From Bursaphelenchus xylophilus (lineage: Eukaryota > Nematoda > Chromadorea > Rhabditida > Aphelenchoididae), in assembly GCA_904066235.2 (NCBI GenBank), contig CAJFCV020000005.1, positions 2,847,501-2,911,500 on the forward strand: a DNA stretch of 64,000 bases. The letters run 5' to 3'. Position numbers and translations under genes: made by a program. The stretch's first letter is position 1; each line of letters starts with the position of its first letter. Shown piece by piece: positions 1 to 11,442 of this stretch. Below the pieces are notes generated by a model. That model had not been told where the DNA came from and searched no databases. It was given only the letters and a program-made list of their open reading frames with translations.

Positions 1-34
1 TTTCGCATTGTGCGATTGCAAAATGAAAATTCTC

Positions 35-195
35 GCACCGTGCAAGGAGTTTCGCGACAAAAATTGAGTGCACTGTGCGGAAAAAAACAACGACAAAAAT
101 TGCACGGTGCAAAAAATTGTTTGCTTCGCACAGTGCAGTCGATCTTTTTTTTGATTTTTTGCACTGTGCAAAATTTTTATCTTTCCGCACCGTGC
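35..195. repeat. Cluster of GCACNGTGC palindromes, left copy
   Basis: Six exact copies of the 9-base palindrome GCACNGTGC lie at 35-43, 70-78, 102-110, 128-136, 161-169 and 187-195, with all four bases used at the centre. Spacing is about 26-35 bases. The same motif recurs at 3289-3661 and inside the MITEs at 29757-29949 and 48855-49051, so this is probably the internal part of such an element cut by the window edge. Confidence 0.7.
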
Positions 196-219
196 AGAAC
201 CAAATTAATTTTGCTCTAA

Positions 220-998
220 AAATATGTCATGATGACTAATTTTTTTGAAATTTTTTCACAAAAGAATTATTTTTACGTCACAATACTTTGTAAACTCACA
301 TTTTCCGCTGAAATTTCCACCATTTTCACCTAAAGTAATCAAATTTTAGGCCTTATATCAAGTATAATATAATAAAATTGCATTAACGGCGTTCCCGAGG
401 TAACAACTTGTATCGCGTAAAAGTATAAACAATTTTTGGTAATAAAAAGGTATCTTGAGCCGGCTCCCACCCAGACTTTTGATAGTCGAAAAGTTTGAAA
501 AGGGAATTTTTAGATCTCACCTCGAGATTAGTCGCGAACTAAAGGGTAGGCTGATCAATGGTGAGTAAATTGTTTGTACATTTGTGTTTTGTTGGGGGAA
601 ATGTCTGGAGGAAATTCAGTTGCAAGTATGGAAACTATGGGGACGAATATGTGCAAATAAAATGGCCACAAGACCAATTTTAGGACGAGAAACACTTGTG
701 GCTTGTGCCTGGAGGCGTATGATTGCATTATAGCCAAAATTTGTATTAAAATTCAATCGAAAAAAGGGCTATTTTGCAGAAAAAAATATAATTGAATTTT
801 CCTAAGAAGATCTAGTTCTTTAATTCTATTATAAAATTGTCCGCTATAAAGAGGTTTTGCTGTCTTTAGTACTACAACTGTTTGCGATTTTCAGCCTTAA
901 TTTTAAGAAAATTGGAGATAAGATTGAAAGAAACAGACTTGGCCGATTCACGACATTTCCGAAATAGTGACACTTCCGGAACGGTAAATATAAATACG
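220..998. other. AT-rich intergenic DNA, no gene seen
   Basis: I see no ORF with splice signals or recognisable product on either strand. The 60-codon minus ORF at 555-737 has no nematode-like coding features. Confidence 0.5.
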
Positions 999-1002
999 TT
1001 AA

Positions 1003-2241
1003 CCCTTTCCGGACGAGTCGGCACGTATATATTAAAATGAAACAGGGTACCCTACTGAGTAACGGCATAATAGTGGTTCAGCCCATCGAAGCGTTATTTG
1101 GGACTTATGACAAAAAATGTCCTAAAAAGTACCCCTACTTGACATATCACTTTTAAAATTTTTGCGACAAGCTGTAAATCGGAAACTACCCCTAAATTAA
1201 AGTCGAGGAGTCCTAGTATTGTTACATCCAAGAACTGTCCAAATCGGAGCACCATAGGATTTGTTATCGATTTTTGGAAATTGAGTTTTTAATTTTGGTC
1301 AACTTTGGGCCTAAAATCAAGTATATCTTCCGCGGGTATCAACCATTTCGGTCCAAATGTGGTTTTTCCGAATCTATTGTGATGCTAGCTTCTTACTAGA
1401 ATATTTCCACAAAAAACCTATGAGGCATATTTCTGTAAAACGCGGAAATGTTGAAAGTGTAAAGGTTTGATCGTATAAAATATCGCCGCGAGCCGCGAAG
1501 GGACGGGCGCAGCTCGAAACGAGAAAATATTTTAAGATTTTTCGAGAAGTTTGATTTTAGCGTGAAACCAAATTAAACTCGATTGAAATTGCCTGAAAAC
1601 AGAGTAAAAATATAAAAATGACATTTAGGTTATGTTTGCGTGCTATTTCTGCCTGTATTTCGTGTTGAAATCAGCTTTTCGACACCAAAATAATATTTCT
1701 CGAAGAAAAAATTATTATTTTTCGTTTCGAGCTGCGCCCGTCCCTTCGCGGCTCGCGGCGACATTTTATACGACCAAACCTTTACGTTTTCAACATTTCC
1801 GCGTTTTACAGAAATATGCCTCATAGGTTTTTTCTGGAAATATTGTAGTCAGAAGGTAGCATCACAATAGATTCGGAAAAACCACATTTGGACCGAAATG
1901 GTTGATACCGGCGGAAGATATACTTGATTTTATGTCCAAAATTGACCAAAATTAAAAATTCAATTTCCAAAAATCGATAACAAATCCTATGGTGCTCCGA
2001 TTTGGACAGTTCTTGGATGTAACAATACTAGGACTCCTCGACTTTAATTTAGGGGTAGTTTCCGATTTACAGCTTGTCGCAAAAATTTTAAAAGTGATAT
2101 GTCAAGTGGGGGTACTTTTAAGGACATTTTTTGTCATAAGTCCCAAATAACGCTTCGATGGGCTGAACCACTATTATGCCGTTACTCAGTAGGGTACCCT
2201 CTTTCATTTTAATATATACGTGCCGACTCGTCCGGAAAGGG
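1003..2241. mobile_element. Foldback element with piggyBac-type ends
   Basis: A 1239-bp inverted repeat flanked on both sides by TTAA (999-1002 and 2242-2245). The ends are CCCTTTCCGGACGAGTCGG and its complement, and the arms pair for about 500 bases each with few mismatches, turning around near 1560-1640. TTAA target sites with CCC ends are the signature of the piggyBac superfamily. No transposase is present, so it would be non-autonomous. The opposed ORFs near 1630-1826 are just the two arms read in both directions. Confidence 0.75.
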
Positions 2242-2245
2242 TTAA

Positions 2246-3288
2246 ATAATGATACCCTTTACCTGGGTTCAACGGTAGACAGTAGTTCTAGTTGCAGCGT
2301 GTAATTATAAACGCGTTTTATATACCTTTTATACTCTTACCAAGAGGCTCGAGTTGCCTCCATGAGAGCTGTAAACCATGCTCTGGGCAGTGGGTTTTTC
2401 ATTGATAGACTCCACCTAACCCTAGAAATACTGAATTTTTAAACCTCAAAAAACAAAGTTATAATGCAAGTCGGTGTAAATTCAAGTTCATGCCTAGCAA
2501 AGTGTCAGCTCATAGTCATAATAGAGCTCATGAGGATAAAGTTTTTGTTAGGAACATTCGATAACAAATGCTTACACTATTGGAAATCAATTGAAGTACC
2601 GAAAAGTACGGGAAGATCGTTATTTAGCAAGATATATGTTGGCAATAATGCCAAATTTGCATAATGGATTCGGCTATAAAAGCCACAAGAATACACTTTT
2701 TTTTATCATTCTTTCCCTCGTTTTTGGTGCGAATAAACTTTCTCTCTCTTTGACCGGTCGACTACCCAAACCTTTGCCGATATCTTCTCGACTCTCGACT
2801 GCCAAATCCTCTTGCCATTGTTCACTTGTTATATGGGGTGCTTGGCCTGACGTGAACAGGATCTCGAAGTACGGTAAGACAAGCTACTTTTCCTTTTTTT
2901 TCGCGTCACCTTTTGGCCAGGGTGTTCGCCCCTTTGTCTTTAGAATCCCAGTCCCACTAGAGGCCCCGCTTGCGTAGAACAAGCTGTTATCGTGACTTTA
3001 ATCTTGCCCTTCCCCTTACACATTTCCATTTTCCCCGAAGTTAATCGTTTTTCGTAGTGACCTTCTAGTATTCCACCTAGACTTCCCTTGATTCACTGTC
3101 CAACTTAACTTCCTCTTCTCTCGTATATATCCCCTCAGCATATATATCCCCTGTAAAAAAACATAAAAAAAACTTTTCAGCCACCATTCCGGAAGTGTGG
3201 CTATTCCGGAAATGTCCCGACGCGAGCCGATCGGACCGACCTTGGTGTTGCTGATAATCACTTCTCGCTTCATGACAACAACTCGTTT
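2246..3288. other. Unexplained region with LTR-like landmarks
   Basis: No gene recognised. Within 2637-2863 there is a TATA-like CTATAAAA (2673 area) followed about 50 bases later by AATAAA, the order seen in an LTR promoter and poly(A) site. I could not find matching target-site duplications or a second copy. The 128-codon plus ORF at 2591-2977 crosses this stretch but resembles no family I know. Confidence 0.25.
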
Positions 3289-3661
3289 GCACAGTGCGTT
3301 CTTTCAATTTTCACAATTTCCGAACAGTGCAGTGAAAAAAATGAAAAGTCATTGCACTGTGCAGCGACGTTTTTGAATTTTATGCATAGTGCATTTTTTC
3401 AAATCTGTCATTTTTTGAAAAATTTCGGCGATAAAATTACCGTTTTTGCACTGTGCATTATTCTTTTTTGTTTGCTTTTCTTCGCACCGTGCGGGAGTCA
3501 ACTCGGATTGGATGTTTTGCGTTGCACCGTGCGGATTGTAATGTTTGGAATTTTTGAGACTCTTCTAGACCGTAAAAGGTATGCGTAGTCCTTCGTATTT
3601 TATAAAATTTTATTTTTGCACAGTGCCTTTTTGTGATTTTTTGTTTTTGACTGCACCGTGC
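3289..3661. repeat. Cluster of GCACNGTGC palindromes, right copy
   Basis: Seven exact GCACNGTGC copies at 3289, 3354, 3448, 3484, 3524, 3618 and 3653 (start positions) within 373 bases, in T-rich sequence. Degenerate copies (for example GCATAGTGC) lie between them. Confidence 0.7.
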
Positions 3662-3878
3662 AAAAAAATCATTTTTTTTTTGATTTTTAAATATATTTTT
3701 TTCAAAACAAAAATTTTTTGTCATCAAAAAAGACCAGTTTATTTCCAATATTAACTGTTTTTACCGCTGAAAGACAATATTTAAAAGGGTTGAATATCAG
3801 AATTTGCAACAAAAAAAAAGACACCCGCTGAACGATATAATTACACACCAGTATTTCGTGGAGAAGCCGCGCCTTCCG

Positions 3879-6800
3879 TCACACGGGGAAGTTGGTGGTG
3901 GGCTGGAACGGCGAGCTTTTGGCGGTAATCGAGATCTTCTTCACCATGGGCACGGGCGGAGGGTAGTGCTGGCGGGGGTGGGAGCCTGAATTGGAAGAGT
4001 TTTGAAGGTTAAATGTGGGTAAAATACGGGCCATAAATGTGCACCATCAGTATAGAAAAAATCAAGTATTCTACAGGACATATACGAAGGTAAAATACGT
4101 GTGCCGAAACATAATAGAACTTCTAAATTTGGCCAAACAAAGAAGTTGTAGCCAGTTCAAATCGGACCGCAAAGATACCCCACACGTCAAACTGAGGAGT
4201 CCGGTGACCGGAATAGATCCTTCGCTATCGGTTTTTTACACTTCGTCTTGATTTCGCAGAGAAAGAGAGAAAAAAGACACGTAAAAACGTACTCTCTCGC
4301 CCCAAAAATTCCCCATTTCTTCCCCGACAAAACGTTTTTTCGCGTCTTTTTTTGGCAAATGGCCAATCCATTCACCGGACTGTTTTAGCTTATCTCAGTT
4401 TGACGTGCCCCACCCTGTATTAATTTGGATATAGCACGCTTTAAACGCGATGTCAGACGGTGAGAAATGGAGTGATCGCGGCGAAAAAGATGCGTTCTAC
4501 GCATCAAACCTATGCTTTCGAAATTTTTTGTGCCATACTTCAATTTGGGGGAGATTTCGAGTTTATTTTCAGTGTTTCATTTGGGGGACCTGGAATCGGC
4601 TAGCCAAGGCAGCAGAATGGCTGTGAAGTGTTATAAAAACTAGTCAAAGGAGTGTAATGGGCGTCAAAGGAGAGGAATGACGAGGATTTTATCGGAAGAC
4701 TGATAGTACTCCTCTTCTAATTTTCTAGAATCCAAAGAGCATAATAAGACTGAAAGTTACCAATAGTAAACCTTACCATTCTTACTGCTGCTGGAAGTTT
4801 CCATTTCATTCGTCAGCCTCCGGACCCTTTTATCCGGCTCTCCGTAATACTTTCGTCCACTTAATGGCGACGTCGAGACGGTCTGCATGTTCACGCTGGC
4901 AATGGAGGTGGGCGGAATGTGCTTGGGTTGGGGACGCTGGCCCGGCCTCAGCGGCACGCCCAACGAATCCACGGAGGTTCGGCGGATCGGCGAGGGCGGA
5001 GAGGGGTTGTTCCGATGACGGTGATGGTCTGGATGGGTGGAATCTTTGTGGAAGCGTTGAAGGGAAGAGTGAGAACCAAAAAGCCCTACGCCTAGTAGGG
5101 GGTCGGAGGACTTTTCTCTGAAAAATGGGAGTCAATAAATGGTAACTTCCAAAGCTTTAGCAAAAGTGTCAAAAGTGATCCAAAAGGTTGCAAAAGTGAT
5201 CCAAAGGGTTGCAAAAGTGATCTAAACGTCTCAAAAGCGAGCCAAACGTATCAAAAGTTATCCAAATGTGACATAAGTGATCCAAAAGGTATTAAAAGTG
5301 ATACAACGGTATAAAAACTTATCCAAAAGGTATCAAAAAGTATCAAAAGTGATCCAAAGGTATCTAAGGTGATCCAAAAGTATCAAAAGTGTTCCAAAAG
5401 TATTAAAAGTGATCAAGAAGGTATCAAAAAATATCAAAAGTGATCCAAAGGTATCTAAGGTGATCCAAAAGTATCAAAAGTGATCCAAAAGTATTAAGAA
5501 TGATCAAGAAGGTGACAAAAAGTATCAAAAGTGATCCAAAGGTATCTAAGGTGGTCGAAAAGTATCAAAAGGGTTCCAAAAGTATTAAAAGTGATCAAGA
5601 AGGTATCAAAAAGTATCAAAAGTAATCCAGAATCGCATGAAATTAGAAAAAAATTTTTTAGAAGTTTTCTTGCAAAAACGCCCAAAATCCTCACTTTTTG
5701 ACGCTCCGTTGAGGCGGCGGCGGAGCTTTGGACTCCACCACCGGAATCATTGGTATAGGAATATTGGACACTGCCGAGTCTTGGCTTGAGCTCTTATTCC
5801 ATACAACTTTCCCGTCCTTGGAAAGTCGGCGAGGCCGGGTTTTGGGGGTTCCATCGGTTTGTTTTGGCGATGATTGAGGGGGTGTGGAGGTCTAAAATTT
5901 ATAATTTATTCGGGGAAATATATTTTTAGACGGTATTTAATGCCTTTTTTGGTAAATAAAAGCGATTTTTATATGGAAAACGTAGGGTTTTTGAGGTTTT
6001 TTTATAATTTCTATAATTAAAAAAAAATTTTTTTGCAAAAAATCACAATTTATACAGTCCTGATGGTGTGCATTGTTTTGAGGAAGATTTTTGACAGTGG
6101 TATCCAAAGATTTTTTATCGATTTTCTCCGATTTTTCCCAATTTTACTTCAATTTTATAAAAATTGTTTCATTTTTTCGAAAAAACCTTGTTTTAAGCTA
6201 AAGTTTCAATAGTATAAAGGGCTTATTCTGGCATGACGAAGCCTTTTACAACCTCTCTGATCCTTTTTCCACTTAAAAAAAAATTTTTTTTTCAACTTCT
6301 CCCTAAAAATTGCCCTTACTTTAGTCGCGGATTTCTCCACTTCCTTCTTGACGTCCTTCTCTTTGATTGGCTCCAATTTTTTCCCCTCCTCTTCCTCTTC
6401 ATTCACAGTGCTCGACTGATTTTCTTCCACCCCCAATGAAATGGATTTCTCCATGTTTTTCTCCATATTCCACTGCACTCTGACGGCATTTCGATCCTTG
6501 CGGCGTTCCACTCGCTCCCTCTTTTTCTCCTCCGTCTCTTCGTCGTTCTGGCCTTTGTACTAAATTGGAGAGATTTTAAAGTTGAACAATGGACAATACC
6601 TCGGCAAAACCGCCGCCCCAACTCGTATTTCGCCACATTCCGTTCTCTTTGGCGCGACGAACTCGCTCCGAAACTTCCTCAAATTGCTTCATTTTGTGGT
6701 ATTTTTGGGCTTCCAATCGCTAAAAATTAATTTTTATAAAAAAGTATCAAAAGGTATCCAAAAGTATCAAAAGGTATCCAAAGGTGTCAAAAGTGATCCA

Positions 6801-8719
6801 AAGGTATTAAAAGTGTTTCTAAGGCATCAAAAAACGGTCTAAATGTATCAAAAATTATCCAAATGTCCAAATTCCCAAAGTTTCAAAAGTTACCAAAATG
6901 TGTCAAAAGGTATCCAAAAGTATCAAAAGGTATCCAAAGGTATCAAAACTGATCCAAAAGTATCAAAAGTTATCCAAAGGCATCAAAAGTGTCCCCAAGG
7001 TGTCAAAAGTGACCCAAATGTCTCAAAAGTGTTCCCGAAATTTCAAATGTTATCCAAATGTGTCAAAAGTTATCCAAAAGTATCAAAAAGTGATTCAAAT
7101 GTCTCAAAAGTGATCCAAAAAGAAATTCCTCGAAATTTGTTCCCTGACAATTTTAGCTATAGCAAAAACAGCCAAAAGTGATCAAAAAAACCTCAAAAGT
7201 GATCCAAAGTCATCAAAATCCCACCTGAAGATGCAACGAGCATTTCAGCACTGTTATGAAGTAGCAACATTGAACAATTGACCCAAACAACAACATAGTT
7301 GCAAACCACATCCGCTCGACCAGTTGGCGGAACTGAAAAAGTTTTTTCAGATATCTCTTTGATATTTTTGTATTAGTCATCAAAAATAATATAAAAATCT
7401 TTTTCTTCAAAGGAGTATGGTGGTCATATTTTACCTGAAAATGTCGCTTATGAGTGTAGACGTCACCATAGACGTAAGACCACGCATAGACCCCGAAATA
7501 ACCGAGGGAACACAGCAGGCCGATCATCTGGATGGCCAGATGTGGCAAAAGAAGCTTCGGAGAGGTGTTGCAGATCCCAATGAACATCAAGATTACCTGG
7601 AATTTTTTTTGTTGAAACTTTGAAGCGACCATTTTTTAATTGCCAAAGAATTTGGCCACCTGCAAATCGAATTGTGACTGCACAGTGCAGATTTCTCAAA
7701 TCGCCGTATAATACAAGGTAGTGAAAAATTTTGGCCATAAAATTTTTTGAGGGCATTTTAGAAGTATCAAGAGCAATATAAATCTGTTTTTGTTACAGTA
7801 CTCTCCTGTTTTACGCATTTTTTAAAACTTCTTTTATTCCGCACAGTACTAAAACTAAAAAATTTTTTTTGGCCGAAAAAGGCCACAAGGAGTGAAAAAA
7901 ACGACTTACACAAATTCCAATGGCGATCATAGAGAGAGCAATCACATAGTCACCGGCCAATGTGATATTGGAATGTGAGAAATGGAATCGAAGACAGGTC
8001 TCCCATTTTCTGCAAAAACATCAATTTCTAATCGATTTCTAATTTTTTCATGCTCTACATGGTCTCTATACACTGTATTTTTCTCAATTTCCTCATTTTT
8101 AGCCATTTTAAAATTCAAAAGCTTAAATTCCCGCCATTTTTGGCATTCTGTTCTATTAGCTGGAAATGGCTGAAGAAGTAAAGAATTGGTTAAAATACGG
8201 TGAAAATATATTTAAAAAAGATTTTGAAGTTGTTTTTGGGAAATTTAAAGACATTTGAAGAACAAATTTATATTATCCATCACATTTCTGGTGGAAAATC
8301 GACTAAAAAAAGGAGAAAAAGCTTTGAAACATGTTGAAAAGGTAAAATACGATATCCAAATTTCAACAACACCACATGCCAAAAATTTCAAATGAAGAAA
8401 CACTTTCCAAAAAATTTTAAAAATTTAGAAAAACCCCAAGTTTTGGCTTCCAAAGTCATTTTTCATCTAAAAATCCAAAATTCCACAAAAATCCTTACTG
8501 TTCGAAACAAGCTTTCAACTCTCGGTTCTTCAACGACATTTGTTTCAGCAGTGCGGTCAAGAAAATGCCGACAAAAATGAGCTCCACAACTCCGATTATA
8601 ACCGTTCCGGTCTTGATGTGGAAGCAGTTGAAACAGGTCCGATTGTTCTCTTTGGCGCGGACCGTGGAGAGCATCCGCTGGCCGTGCTGATGCCAGGCTC
8701 GACGTGTGCCCGCTGGCAT
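3879..8719 (-). CDS. Four-TM LAPTM-like membrane protein with long proline-rich tail
   Basis: Nine exons join in frame to 531 aa: 8719-8499, 8009-7910, 7596-7435, 7332-7225, 6719-6600, 6559-6320, 5891-5695, 5117-4777 and 3985-3879. All introns have GT..AG ends. The ATG follows a TTCCAG acceptor by one base, consistent with spliced-leader addition. The N-terminus holds CFNCFHIKTGT, the Cys-rich motif placed before the first membrane segment in LAPTM4/5-type lysosomal proteins. Four hydrophobic segments lie near residues 38-58, 94-116, 125-146 and 166-188. The remaining 340 residues are charged (a Glu/Lys stretch) and then proline-rich, including a PPPP run and a PPPVP motif near the end, so SH3/WW-type partners are possible. 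The family is inferred from the motif and topology; cargo and partners are unknown. Introns carry minisatellites and a MITE. Confidence 0.8.
4183..4407. mobile_element. Transib-like MITE, copy 1 (intron of LAPTM-like gene)
   Basis: A 225-bp element with 14-bp perfect terminal inverted repeats CACGTCAAACTGAG, flanked by a perfect 5-bp duplication CCCCA (4178-4182 and 4408-4412). Inside each end the segment GTCCGGTGA recurs. A second copy lies at 55166-55389. Ends starting CAC with 5-bp target duplications are typical of Transib. No transposase is present. Confidence 0.8.
5150..5640. repeat. Minisatellite, about 20-bp units, in intron 7 of LAPTM-like gene
   Basis: Degenerate tandem repeats of a unit close to GTATCAAAAGTGATCCAAAA fill nearly all of the intron between the exons ending 5695 and starting 5117. 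A longer period of about 115 bases is also visible from 5335 on. Confidence 0.85.
6740..7215. repeat. Same minisatellite in intron 4 of LAPTM-like gene
   Basis: The intron between 7225 and 6719 is filled with GTATCAAAAGGTATCCAAAA-type units, the same core as at 5150-5640. The open frames through it (6582-7181) arise from the repeat and lack stop codons by composition. Confidence 0.85.
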
Positions 8720-8830
8720 CCTGGAAAGAGTGGGTTGGGTTGCAAATTTTTGCAAAAAATGGGCTAAAATACGCGATTGATGTGTGAGAGTGGGAAAATG
8801 AAAAATGAAAAATTTTTGGAAATTTCAAAC

Positions 8831-9215
8831 GGGAAGTACTCCAAGAGCGAGGCTCAGATTTTGATGAAACTTGGCGCAAATTCAGAGTATTTTTTCTGGC
8901 CTATATGCGAGACCTCTAGCTCGCGCTTTGCAGAAACAACCGAGGTTTTTAGTTCAAAAGTTGGCAATATTTTTTCACTTTTTTTCCGAATTTTGACATG
9001 AAAAATTTCCTATCTATTTCTACTGTAGAGAGTAATGTTTCCACAAAAAATCAATTTTTTCCACGCAAAATTGGCAAAGATATAAGCAAAAAGTGTTTTT
9101 TTCTGACCGCTCTCCCCATTTCTCGTGATCTCTCGGCGACAAAAATCATCGAATATTTCAGATGCGCCTGTAAAGCGGGAGCTAAAACTTTCAGAAATTG
9201 ATATGTCGCATATAT
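8831..9215. mobile_element. GGGAAGTAC-ended MITE (family 2), decayed right end
   Basis: Starts GGGAAGTACTCCAAG and contains the family's internal blocks (TTTGCAGAAACAACCGAG, TTTCTACTGTAGAGAG, TCTGACCGCTCTCC). The complete relative is 14305-14756. The right end is no longer recognisable. Confidence 0.75.
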
Positions 9216-9673
9216 CCCGACGTCTATTATAAAAGGGATTTCTGAAAGACTGTAAATTCAAAGTTCCAATTTTTGAGTAATCAAAATTTCAATCGAATAT
9301 TAAAGACTCAAAACCCCCCTCTAAAAGACTTTAAAATCGCCCTTCGCAAAACAATGAGCCGCAAAGCGCCCCGGTCGGCTCGTTATCCGCAAATTGGGCC
9401 CGCTTTTTGACAGTTTTGAGCGGCTCTGAAGCGGGGATATGATGGCACCGGATATCGGATCCAATTTCATGATCTGCAACGTGCGTTTGGGGGTGTGGGG
9501 GGAAGGGTGAATGCGGAAGTCCGAAGGTTACAAAGTGTTGAACAAAAACGTTTTGAGGCGAAGTTTCAAACTTCGACAAAAGTGAAAGTTTACAATGTGA
9601 CTAGTGATGACAAAGATAGTGATCAAATTTTGAGGAATTTTGCATTAAACTTGCCAAAAAAGTATAGTTTCTT
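9216..9673. other. Intergenic, no gene seen
   Basis: GC-richer than its surroundings near 9340-9500, but no splice-bounded exon or familiar product on either strand. Confidence 0.4.
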
Positions 9674-9821
9674 ATCAGTCTTTGGGAAAATAGTGAGCGA
9701 TCTGTCGCTGCGCCAGTCGCATCGCTGAAGTGAAGCGATTTGATTTTGTTTGTGGTACAATTCATTTTCTCATGCGATTTTCGATGCGACAGAGGGCTCA
9801 TTATTTTCCCGACAGAGTGAT
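9674..9821. mobile_element. TCAGTCTGTCGGG-ended MITE (family 3)
   Basis: About 148 bp with inverted ends matching TCAGTCTGTCGGGAAAATA and TTATTTTCCCGACAGAGTGA. Other copies: 12451, 15368, 19779, 48318, 58489 and 58940, and a GC-rich subfamily at 19049, 52444 and 52655. Confidence 0.85.
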
Positions 9822-9962
9822 TTAAGATTTTTAGCGCTTTGTTTTTTTGTATTTTCTTTCTTTGTCAAGGATCGTAGAGCATCTAGGAGGCCTTGTTTTC
9901 AAAGCGCAATATAAAATTTTCTGAAATTTCAGAAATTACTAGCTTGGTTATAAAGACTTGAC

Positions 9963-10142
9963 ATGTCTTCCGAACACGCTATTGCAACACCCAAAACAGT
10001 GGTGGTAAAGAATCCACAATGCCGAAAGCGCACAATGCAAAATGATCTTTCTGAAAAGGGCAGATTGACGCTTACTACAGAGCGAAACAGCATTTGTGCA
10101 ATGCTGTTTTTTCTTGGTTTTTGTCGAGCAACAATAAAGTAA
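9963..10142 (+). CDS. Candidate 59-aa small protein
   Basis: An ORF of 59 codons starts 26 bases after a TTTCAG acceptor (9936 area) and its stop lies 2 bases past an AATAAA signal (10133-10138), so the reading frame ends inside the poly(A) signal. The product is basic with a hydrophobic C-terminal stretch near residues 45-56. It resembles nothing I know. Acceptor, ATG and signal are in a sensible order, but the length is short enough to be chance. Confidence 0.25.
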   Translation: MSSEHAIATPKTVVVKNPQCRKRTMQNDLSEKGRLTLTTERNSICAMLFFLGFCRATIK

Positions 10143-10900
10143 AATTAAAATCTATACAGTTCAAAAACATATCAAGACTCTTAGACCCATCTCGGAATGC
10201 TGTCTGCAGAGAACTTGTCCATAAAATGTGAGAAAAGTTTAAATTTTACTCTCAAATTTTTCTCAAGGTTTTGCCAAGTTCAAGGTTGGCCTATGATCGT
10301 AATTAGACAGATTTTTCAAAGTTCTTTTTCTCAATTTATTGTCCCAAAAGCATATAAAAAGGTTGCTGATATCCCAACTTTTCCTTGGCCAAGCAAAAAC
10401 ATTGGCCACACACCCAAACTCACAAGATCAGCTAGTCCCAAATCAAACCAAAACTCGTATTTTAGCCTCTCATGATGACTAAAAAATCTAAACTTCCGTT
10501 CGTTCGGGAAAAGTAACGCCCGAGGGCCAAATTAAATCGATTTTGAAAAAAAATTAAAACGGCCGAAAATTGGAAATGGCACACAAAAAAAGACAGCTGA
10601 CATTTTTTTGGAGCGGTGTGTGATAAAGCGATAGACGAATCTGATCGTGTTCAACACACAAAAAAACATTACCAAAAGCCAACAAGCGTTGGGGTTGGAG
10701 GCATGTGGAGTGTAAAAAAGGCAAAGTTATAAGATGAAAGCTGGATTAAACATGCAGTCTTTAAAATGGTAAATAGAAAGCGTTTAGAGAGAAAAAACTT
10801 TTCAGATTTTTTGATAAATTTCACGTTAAAAAAATTGTTTTTTTTTTTTTGCACAAATTTTTCTCTGTGCCTATATGTGCATATTCCAATCTAACGTCCT
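10143..10900. other. Intergenic, no gene seen
   Basis: A 92-codon plus ORF (10197-10475) has no recognisable features. A TATA-like CATATAAAAAGG lies near 10350 but no gene start follows. Confidence 0.4.
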
Positions 10901-11222
10901 ATGTGGCCGAAAGAGTACGGAAAATGCGGAGAGCGGTCAGAGAAAAACACTTTTTTGGCCATATCTTCGCCAATTTCGCGTGCAAAAAAATTGATTTTCT
11001 TGTGGAAACATTACTCTCTACAGTAGAAATAGGTATGAAACTTTTCATGCCAAAATTCGGGAGAAAAGTGAAAAATTTTCGCCAACTTTCGATCTAAAAA
11101 TCTCGGTCGTTTCTGCAAAGCGCGAGCTAAGGATCTCGCACATATCTTCGAAATATTTGATCTATATTTGCTCCAAGCTTCATGAAAATCCGAGCGTCGC
11201 ACTTGAGGCAATTGCCCTGTAA
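10901..11222. mobile_element. Family 2 MITE, truncated at left
   Basis: Carries the internal and right-hand part of the 14305-14756 element, ending CGTCGCACTTGAGGCA then CCCTGTA. The left third is missing. Confidence 0.75.
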
Positions 11223-11298
11223 ACTTTGGATACCAAAAAAATCGCTTACAATAAAAAATAGACTTTCCAAAAAAACCAAGGAAATATACCTCCAAAAA

Positions 11299-11442
11299 TC
11301 ACTTCCTTATAGCTCTCCTCACAGCATGCTTACCAATAACGCTAATGAACATCAAAAAAATCAAAAACGGTCTATTTATATTCTCCATGATCACGTAATC
11401 AGACGGGACCACCCGTTCTTTAACGGCCCCATTAGTAATCAT
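11299..11442 (-). CDS. Candidate 47-aa single-TM small protein, or first exon
   Basis: A TTTTTGCAG acceptor (11471 area) is followed by a 28-base leader and an ATG at 11442. The ORF encodes a hydrophilic N-terminus, one hydrophobic segment (RPFLIFLMFISVIG) and a basic C-terminus, ending at 11299. A good donor (GTAAGC at 11333) lies inside it, so it may instead be a first exon, but I found no partner exon downstream. The upstream reading frame is closed, which supports this ATG as a start. Confidence 0.3.
   Translation of the reverse strand: MITNGAVKERVVPSDYVIMENINRPFLIFLMFISVIGKHAVRRAIRK

Noticed and set aside
2591..2977. 128-codon plus ORF
   Set aside because: No domain; crosses the LTR-like landmarks, so chance or repeat-derived.
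6582..7181. Two plus ORFs of 86 and 112 codons rich in Lys, Ser and Val
   Set aside because: They are intronic minisatellite on the strand opposite to the LAPTM-like gene.
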